Source of the DNA: Triticum aestivum
Taxonomy: Eukaryota; Streptophyta; Magnoliopsida; Poales; Poaceae
Assembly: GCF_018294505.1 (NCBI RefSeq)
Contig: NC_057797.1
Span: 121,773,116-121,837,115, forward strand
Length of the DNA stretch: 64,000 nucleotides
Direction of reading: 5' to 3'
This document shows, in pieces, positions 56,873-64,000 of this stretch. The stretch's first letter is position 1; each line of letters begins with the position of its first letter. A model generated the notes under the pieces. It saw only the letters and a program-made list of their open reading frames with translations. It was not told the origin of the DNA and searched no databases. The translations under genes were made by a program, and so were the position numbers.

Positions 56873-57985
56873 GAAAGTGCGTTATATCGACTAGAGGGGG
56901 TGAATAGGCGATTTTTACAAATTCTTCACCGAGGAATTTCAGGGTGAGGAAATTCCTAAGCAACGAACTACTTAGCAGCGGAATAAGTACTCAGATGCAA
57001 GCATAACAGAGTAGTAGCACAATCATCATGATGAAATGAAAACAAGCACAGAGTACAAGTAGCGTAAACACAGGATAAGCAGGCTGAAGACAAAGTGACT
57101 GAAGAATTAGGATTGAGGAAGTTGAGAAAGTCTCCAGTCAAAGTCTTCAAACAGTAATGATCAAGTACTTCTACATATAAATGAGGAAATGAAAGGGTTG
57201 ATGAAATAGAACCAGTAGCTTGGAGAAGACAGTGATTTGGTAGACCAGTTCCAACTGTTGTGACAATCGTACGTCTAGTTGGAGCGGCTAGGTATTTAAA
57301 CCTGATGACACACAGTCCCGGACACACAGTCCTCACCGTATTCTCTTTGAGATAAGGTCACATAGACCTCACCCAATTACTCGTGGTACGTCTTCAGGTG
57401 ACTTCCAAACCTTCACAGACTCGCTCACTCGGCGATCCACAATTTCCTCTTGGATGCTCTAGACCATGACGCCTAACTGTCTGGAGGATGCATAGTCCTC
57501 AAAGGTAACAAGCGTCGGTTCCACACAGGAACAATCTCTTCAGTGATGCTCAATCACTTTGGGTTTGCAGGTGTTTGGGTTTGGGGTTTTCCTCACTTGA
57601 TGATTTTCTCTCAAAGTCCTCGGAGGATGGGATGCTTTTAATGACAAGTGTCAGATTCTCGTAGAGCAGCCAACCAGCTAGTGATTGTAGGGGGCGGCTA
57701 TTTATAGCCTAGGGAGCAGCCCGACATGATAAGACATAAATGCCCTTCAATGATATGACCGTTAGGTGGGTAGATATTTTGGAATGGCTGGCGCATAGCA
57801 CAACAACGGTCGGAGATTTGAGCTCTCAAATTCCTCAGGGCTATCATGTTCCTCACTTGTAGGCAATCCGCACTAGCGAATTCCTAACTCCTCAGTCCGA
57901 ACAAATTCCTCAGAGAACAGAAGATCTTCGTCTCTGTCACTAAAGAAATTGACTGAACTGTATGAGATTTCCAATGGCTTCACTC
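56873..57985 (-). repeat. Unclassified interspersed repeat, minus orientation
   Basis: It starts TGAAAGTGCGTTATATCGAC followed by TAGAGGGGGTGAATAGGCGA, the reverse complement of the end of the copy at 54225-55505. With that copy it forms an inverted pair about 1.4 kb apart. No coding sequence is supported. Confidence 0.55.
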
Positions 57986-58008
57986 GAAAGGATTGGGTAG
58001 GTGTAGGA

Positions 58009-58970
58009 TGTCGGATTTCAGGTTCCGGCAGACCCTTGAGGTTCGAACACTGGGGTGCGCATGGAGATTTTGCCTTCTACCTACCTGCACCCCTCCGCCT
58101 CGCTAAGATCTAAGCTATGGAAAGAACAGCACAAGAGACACAGGGTTATACTGGTTCGGGCCACCGTTGTGGTGTAATACCCTACTCCAGTATGTGGTGT
58201 GGTGGATTGCCTCTTGGGTTGATGATGATGAGCAATACAAGGAAGAACAGCCTCGCGAGGGTCTGTTCTTGGCTGGGGGGATGAACTGCTGGGAGGAGTT
58301 CAGTCGCCCTTCTTTCTCTCTCTCTGTGTGATGCTACTCGATCCGATCCTAGCTAGTTTTTCTCCTGGCTTCTAAATTCTCCCTTCTTGATTTCCCTCTA
58401 CCCTGAGGGTGGCTGGTCCTATTTATAGGCAAAGGCCCTGGGCCTCTTCCCAAATATTGAGTGGGAAGGGCGCCAACAATTGGCCATTTTGAAGGGGAAC
58501 ATCTGGTACACTTATCCCGACTAAAGTTGGTCCTCGCCTGCCAAAGGCTCTGGTGGTGATGCTGGCTTGGGCTCCACAATGACTTCCTCCCTGCCGTTGG
58601 ACTGGTCTTGGTCTCGTTGCACCGAAACGGGTGCCTTTGCTTGATGCTCTCGCTCGTGCTTGCTCCCTTTGCACCAAAGAGGAAAGGAGGACACCGCGCG
58701 GCTGGCGCCCGCCTGGCGCCTTTGGTCGTCATGGCTTGCGTCATGGGCACCTCATGAGGTACCCCGCGTTGATCTCTCCGCCTCCTCGCGGGCCAGCCTG
58801 ATGAGGCCGTGCCTGAGGAAGCTCCGTGTCGTCCACCCCGCAAGGCTTGACCCCTCGCGAGGGTCTTGGGTCTGTGTTGATGAAGATGGGCCGTGCTGGG
58901 CCCCCTTTTGAGCCACGCCGCAGGCCGCAGGCAGGCAAGTCTGGGAACCCCCGTTCCCAGAACGCCGACA
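58009..58970 (-). repeat. LTR (962 bp) of a minus-strand Gypsy element
   Basis: Ends are TGTCGG (58009) and CCGACA (58970), a perfect 6-bp inversion. A TATA box in the minus orientation (58419-58428) shows transcription runs right to left, so with internal sequence on the right this is the 3' LTR. The base composition is GC-rich. The other LTR lies outside the window. Confidence 0.8.
58419..58428 (-). promoter_or_regulatory. TATA box in the minus-strand LTR
   Basis: TATAAATAGG on the minus strand; it decides the orientation of the element. Confidence 0.65.
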
Positions 58971-59252
58971 GTAGCCCTCGGGCCCAAGGCGCGCCCGGAC
59001 TTGGCCGTGCAGGGAGGCGAAAGGGAAAGAGCGAAGCGCCGCGGGCCCTAACAGCCTGCGGCCTTGGGCGCCGCGTGGCGGTTGACTGGACGTGGGTGCC
59101 TCAGCAACCGCGCGAGTTGATAAGGGAGCGGCATCTGCCTAGGCTTTGCTTTTTTTGCTTTCTCCGGTTGCTGCTCAGATCCCCTTTCTTGCGCCTCTCC
59201 TTCCTTCCTCCAAAATTTCCAGATCTACTCCGACCGCGTGACCTAGGAAGCC

Positions 59253-61763
59253 ATGGCGCCTTGTCAGTCCCCGGCCGGAGCTTGGTACTCATCTGCCCTG
59301 GACTCGCCGAACGTGTCGGAGGCGAGCCTCGCCCGGTTGCGCCGGATGGCGGCGGCGCAGGGCATCGACGGGGCGAAGGTGTTCAAGGCCGGCGCCGCCA
59401 CCCCTGAGGGCCAAGGGAGCACCTTCTATCCATTCTTTGTAAGCGCCATTGCTGCTGGCCTGGTGCCTCCCTTCTCCGAGTTCTTCTTCTCTGTCCTCCG
59501 CCATTATAAGCTACAGGCTCTGCATCTCCACCCCAACTCCGTCCTTCTCCTGGCAATCTTCGCCTATTACCGCGAGGCTCACGTAGGGGTGCAGCCCTCA
59601 GTGGCCTTGCTGCGCCACTACTTCTACCTCCGGACCTCTCGCGGTCCTGCTTCCGCGTGCGCGAGCTTCATCGCGTACGGTGGCGCCATTGCCATTTCGA
59701 ATCCCGGGAAAAGGATTGAGGGCTTCAGGAGCAAGTGGGTCTTGGCAGATGCTGGGCGCATCCACCCTCGGCTGATCTTGCCCACGGAGCAACCCACGAG
59801 CTCCAGCGATTGGGGTCGAGCGGAGCTCGCGGACCCCCACGCGAAGCTGGTGTTGGAGAAGATGGACGCGGATCTGAGGCCGGTCAACATGGCGGCGGCG
59901 AAGCTGACCGGCGCATCGCTGCTGAGGGAATTCCTGGAGCACCAGCTGGCTCCACTTCGGCAGTACTCACTTCCGATGTGGAGGCCCCATCTGATCCCCG
60001 CGGCCTTGGCCGAGGAAGATCTGGCTGCGGTCCTCCAATCTCTGGTCGGGAGCGATGTGGCGAGGTTGGAGGGCGCTCCTACGCCCTTGTTCCTCCGCGA
60101 TGACTGGGAGCAGGTAGTGGAGTCCATGCCCGTCTTCAACGGGGACGGGCCCGTGCCCATGGAAACTCCCAGAGAATCAGTGGACGTGTCCTCCGACGAC
60201 TCGAGCGAAGAGGAGGAAGGAGGGGAGCGGGAAAAAGGGCCTGACTCTGAGGCGACTGACGGAGAGTCGAGGGCTCCCCTCCCCCGGCGCAGGTCCCGCG
60301 CTCTCCGCCTCTCTCCGAGCGATGACGACAAGGATGATGATGAGCAGGGCGGCGGGAGCTTGCCCCCGATCCCGAAGAAGGACAGGACCGGGCTAATCTC
60401 CCGCGGGTCTACCCCGGCCCCGAGGCGGACCGCAGACGCGCCTTCCGCTCTCGAGCTTCCCAAGGTTGACCCTTCCAGCCGGCTTTCAGGCTTCAAATTT
60501 GGCCGGAGGCTGCCTGAGCTCACTGGCGACAACCCGTAAGCGCTTGATTCTTGTCTTTATTTCTTGTTCTGCTGCTGAGGCTTGATGTCCACATCTCTTG
60601 GACAGGGTGGCGCCCGCAGCAAAGAAGCTGAAGGGAGCTCCTGAGGTTCCATCCGTGGCAGCACCTCTGCCCGCGAAGGAAGGTGACCGCGACGCACGGG
60701 CTTCTCCTGCCCGGTCGTCCTCGCGAGGCCTGGCTGAGCCGGCTGGGGCGAGCTCAGCCCCCATGGCCCAAGTGACTCCCGAGGTGCCTTTGCCTACTGC
60801 CGCCACTACAGCCGTTGGGGCGCAGCAGGCTCCGCCTCAGGATGCTGTGGTCGCGCTACCGCCTTCTCCTCCTACTCCACCGATTGCTGTCTCTCCGATT
60901 CCTCCTGCCGTTCTGGATCGTGCTACTGCTGAGCTGGACCGGCTGCGGTAGGATCTTCTTAGCGCCGACCCTCGCTTGGTGGCCGGGCGCTTGGAGCTGG
61001 CTTCAGGATGGATTCGCTCCGACGCTTCGATTCGGGTGGCACCGGTCCAGGCCTCGACGGCTTGTGATGAGGAGAGGCAGGCCATCCTTGAGGCGAAGGC
61101 TGCTCGTGACGCAGCCCTGGGGGAGGCGGTCGACATCCGTGGTCGCTGCAAGGCGCTGGAGGACGAGCTGCAAGGCCTGCGGGACCAGCTCGTGAAAGAG
61201 GCCCGCCTTCGCAAAGAGCAGGAAGAAGGCATGAAGGCTCGCGAGGCGGCCGTCAAGGAGAGGGAGGTCAAGCTCAGGAGGCGCCATGACCGCCTAGGCG
61301 CGCTGGAGCAGGAGTTGGGGCGAGGAAGGTCGAGCTGGACGACAAGGCCCAGGTTCTTGCCGAGGACCGCGTGGCCTTCGCGGAGATGGAGGCGAAGGCT
61401 CGCTCCTCGCTGAGGATGCTTTACGACAGCGGCCTGGAGAGCCCGCTGGCTGGCGACGAGGACGGCCCCGCCAAGCTGCTTCCCTTCCTGGTTCGCGCTC
61501 TTGAAGATGTCGCCCTTGGCCTTGGCCCCACGGCCGAGGCCGAGGCGCGTGTCCTGTCTTCTGCAGCACTAACGCGGGTCCTCACCCACATCTACCTTCG
61601 CGATCCCGGCGTCGACCTCGACAGCCTGCTGGAGCCAGTAAGCGGCGAGCGTGCCGTTGCCGCTGCCGAGGCCGTGAAGGGTCACGCGGAGGCTCTGCTG
61701 GGGAAGTTCCGGGCCTTCAGCACCAAGCCGAAGCAAGGCGCTGCCGACCCCGCTACTCCATGA
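59253..61763 (+). pseudogene. Antisense ORF of a Gypsy element ('putative gypsy type transposon' domain), with intron
   Basis: It starts at ATG 59253 in a strong context (GCCATGGCG). Exon 1 (59253-60535) is fully open for 427 codons. The intron 60536-60605 is GTAAGC...GACAG, and exon 2 runs from 60606. Residues 40-200 match the conserved region annotated as 'putative gypsy type transposon' (Transposase_28) in cereals, with F-Y-P-F-F-V-S-A-I-A-A-G-L-V-P-P-F-S-E-F. An acidic Ser/Glu stretch follows (~310-340), then a Pro/Ala linker, an Arg/Glu-rich coiled coil (~61060-61330) and a helical tail to TGA 61761-61763. Two defects: TAG at 60949-60951, and a one-base loss in the G run at 61317-61320. 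It runs opposite to the LTR promoter and pol, as do the extra antisense ORFs of Tat-lineage elements such as Grande. Its function is unknown. Confidence 0.75.
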
Positions 61764-61958
61764 GGCGAACCCACTCCGCGCTGCTCCACCACCGACAAGT
61801 GACTTCGTTGTGGCTCCTGTCCTGCCTTTAATTCCTGCACATGTATCATGCCTCGGGGAGGCGTTTAAACTTGCGTTTGGCATTGAGATAACAGTGTGGA
61901 CTGTAATATTTGCTTTTGAATTCCTTAAAATTTACGCTTTTCCTTCCTACTTGCTTAT

Positions 61959-62282
61959 GTTCTACACCGGCAGAGCCCGGCCCCGCGCATACCTCAGCCG
62001 CCGTTAGCCCCGACCGGAAATCAGGACGGGACCAAGGAGTGAGGGGCTACGTGACAAGTTAGGCTCCTGAGTCGCGATGCTCAGGAGTCCCCCTTGGCAC
62101 ACGAACAGCAAGTAGGGAGGTGTGATGTGGGTGGATCTACCGTTCTACGTCTGCAGAGCCCGGCCGCGCGCATACCTCAACTGCCCTTAGCCTTTCGGAA
62201 CTAAGGAGTGAAGGGCTACGTGACCAGTTAGGCTCCTGAGTCGCGATGATCAGGAGTCCCCCTTGACACTCAAACGGCCTTC
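61959..62282. repeat. Tandem repeats with a hairpin word, ~183-bp period
   Basis: Two units (starting GTTCTAC at 61959 and 62142) share 'cagagcccggcc', 'gtgaggggctacgtgac' and the hairpin word CCTGAGTCGCGATGCTCAGG (stem CCTGAG/CTCAGG). A third hairpin copy is at about 62908. Arrays between pol and the 3' LTR are typical of Tat-lineage Gypsy elements. Confidence 0.75.
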
Positions 62283-63226
62283 GTACCTTGGCTCCGTTCA
62301 GGGAGAGACGCGCGACGAACCAGGCCCGGGGGGCCTGGCTGGGTGGCGTGCGTCTGGGCGTGACCCAGGCACAACCCCCGTGCCCAGCCCCCTCGCGCGG
62401 CACTCCCGAGGGGAGGCGTTACGATGAGGCTAGACACTGAGCTCTAGGCTCCCTGAGGTTGATGCGGCCCGGGGGCCGCCCTCAGTTGTTTATCACCAGC
62501 GCGGAGCATAGCGCTTCCGTATGTGTACGGGCATAGCCGCTCCTCGGCAGTGTTGCCAGCCAGCACGGAGCATCGTGCTTCCACTGGTACGTGGGAGGGG
62601 GCTCCCCTCTGGGAGGAGCCCCCGGGGCGTGTACAGCCCCGCCCTGACATGTGGCTGGCACGGTAGGGCCTGGCGAGGTGTATCTGGGCACCCGTGAGCC
62701 AGCGCGGGACTCACGGGGCCCTACCTCTAGGCGGGTTGCACCTGGCACTAGGCCTTATCTTGTGATGTGTCCCTGCAAATTTGGTTAGATGCCGGCACTC
62801 TACGTCCTCGGGTCCCGGCCCTCGAGCTGGTCTCAGCTGTCGCTGGTATGCCAGGTCGCGATGCCGTGGACAAGGCTAGAGGGTGAGGGCTGGAGAGCCA
62901 GTAAGAGCCCTGAGTCGCGATGCTCAGGTACCCCCCCCTTTAACATGCAAGTGGTCGGCATGGAGAAGAAGAGGTGCTGTGGACAGGCATCAAATAATCA
63001 AGCATGGTGGGTCGAACGCATAGCCGGAAATAAACGCAAAAGGGATACATGCCGCTGGGTCTGGCCCGAGCGACTTGGGGGATGATGCAGCCCGTGGGGC
63101 GCCCCCAACAAAGTAAGCTAACAACATGAAATAAAAGGGATACATGCCGCAGGGACGGACCCACGCGTCCTGGGAATAATGCAGCCCTGGGGGGTGCTCC
63201 CAGCTGGAAATGAAACTTGAAAGATG
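62283..63226. other. Non-coding internal region with further short repeats
   Basis: Contains a ~75-bp pair around GGAGCAT(A/C)GCGCTTCC-type words (62505, 62565) and a ~100-bp duplication marked by GGGATACATGCCGC (63040 and 63140). No domain seen. It occupies the place where RNase H and integrase would be expected, so pol is missing or heavily deleted here. Confidence 0.45.
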
Positions 63227-63294
63227 TCACCTGATGATGTTGAGGACGAAGGAGTGTTGGTGTAGCAGACTCGGTGGGCTGCGGAAGCCGATCC

Positions 63295-63741
63295 TCACGA
63301 GGCCCCAGGCCCAGGGGCCTCGGGAGGCTCTGGAGGCGCTGGTGGCTCCTCGCGGACCATCTCCATCTCTGCCAGGGCTGCGGAACGCCTGGCCTCTTGA
63401 GCCTCCATGATGCCCCTCATGAGGCACTGGTACGTGGCAGCCGCGTTCGGCAAGCCGTAAGGCATGCAAACGTAGCTGTGGGGTGGACCTTCGCAGCGCC
63501 CCACTCGCGAGGGTCAGAGGTGTTCCAGAGAGGCGACTCGATTGAGCCCTGGTATGTCGATGTAGACGCGCAGCCCACCATCCTTGCCTGGATGGGGAGC
63601 CACAGCTGGTAGTAGGCGGCCGCCTTTCATGACTCTTGACTCCTGTAGCTCCTGAATGGCCTTGCTGACGAACTCCTGAGGGTCTGGCTCTCCTTGCCTT
63701 ACTCCTTCTTGAGGGAAACGTGCTTCGAAACACGCCTCCAT
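63295..63741 (-). pseudogene. Fragmented Ty3/Gypsy reverse transcriptase
   Basis: Minus-strand frames give L-R-V-Y-I-D-I-P-G-L-N-R (63514-63741), corresponding to the usual W-R-V-C-I-D-Y-R-D-L-N-K, followed in another frame by Y-V-C-M-P-Y-G-L-P-N-A-A-A-T-Y-Q (63295-63504), corresponding to the M-P-F-G-L-x-N-A-x-A-T-F-Q block. The ~50 residues normally between them are gone, and the D-D active site is not found. It shares orientation with the LTR at 58009 and opposes the ORF at 59253. Confidence 0.7.
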
Positions 63742-64000
63742 GTGGTGCCCAAGCGCCTCCCTCGTGACCTTAGCCAGGTCGGTGGCCCTCCAGGGGAGAG
63801 CCCCCGAGCCCTGCCTGAGGAGGGCGTCGGGCGCGCTTTCCTATGCGATGGAAGGAGGTTCCCCCTGGGCAGGCGCGGGCCCTGAGGGGCCTGCCTCCTG
63901 AGGGGCCGGGCCGGACGATGTCTTCTTCTTCTTGGGGGCGGTCTCGGGAAGCCTCCTGCTTCCGCGATCCGGGTCTTCCAGTGATGCGGCCTGAAAGGCT
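63742..64000 (-). mobile_element. Further pol-proximal sequence of the same Gypsy element
   Basis: On the minus strand a frame leads into the reverse transcriptase segment (A-L-G-H-H-M-E-A-C-F), preceded by Lys- and Pro-rich sequence. The element continues beyond the window edge. Confidence 0.4.

Noticed and set aside
58349..58987. 212-codon minus-strand frame
   Set aside because: It lies almost wholly inside the 962-bp LTR.
59624..60532. 302-codon minus-strand frame
   Set aside because: Shadow of exon 1 of the antisense ORF; no domain, while the plus frame has a known one.

Overview
The window is nuclear DNA of a grass of the wheat tribe (Triticeae: Triticum, Aegilops or a close relative). 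The evidence is a partial BARE1/WIS/Angela-type Copia element, Gypsy elements with LTRs of more than 4 kb, an Au SINE with perfect target-site duplications, a Tourist/Harbinger MITE, a full-length LINE and only three clear host genes in 64 kb. Assembly gaps (runs of N) lie at 2175-2184, 19892-20290, 26405-26775 and 45277-45954. The species and chromosome cannot be fixed from sequence alone.

Left third (1-23887): nested LTR retrotransposons. The outermost is Gypsy element C, whose decayed internal region (1-1583, resuming at 18648) leads into a 4.8-kb 3' LTR (19068-23887). Element A (1589-18642), flanked by the 5-bp duplication TTCTC, is inserted in C. The 586 readable bases of its 5' LTR match its 3' LTR with no difference that I can see, so it is young, yet its pol is broken and it must be non-autonomous. 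A Copia element sits in its 5' LTR. A divergent LTR lies in the Copia and switches to the A type only in its last ~410 bp, which suggests that LTR-LTR recombination removed the DNA between.

Gene island 1 (24503-31494), minus strand: a four-exon GEM-like GRAM-domain gene; an old ~1-kb tandem duplication, one copy carrying an Au SINE and the other serving as the empty site; an intronless P-class pentatricopeptide-repeat (PPR) gene. Then come a tRNA-derived SINE, an AT-rich tandem duplication carrying RNase H-like fragments, and GC-rich intergenic DNA.

Middle (39876-46675): a minus-strand LINE with a 14-bp target-site duplication. Its ORF2 (endonuclease, reverse transcriptase, zinc finger) is open except for one homopolymer frameshift, and ORF1 and ORF2 overlap as ATGA. 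Next are a tandemly duplicated SINE-like sequence and a MITE inside a MITE.

Gene island 2 (49803-51850): a six-exon D-type cyclin (CYCD2-like) with an Rb-binding LxCxE motif and a TATA box. Two minisatellites (51 bp x 8 and 48 bp x ~5) lie 0.7-1.6 kb upstream of its start codon.

Right end (54225-64000): unclassified repeats including an inverted pair, then a minus-strand Gypsy element with Tat-lineage-like layout: 3' LTR (58009-58970), an antisense intron-containing ORF (59253-61763), tandem repeats and broken reverse transcriptase. The antisense ORF, the recombinant LTR nest and the array-flanked cyclin promoter most deserve a second look. I saw no evidence of a new defence, metabolic or regulatory system.
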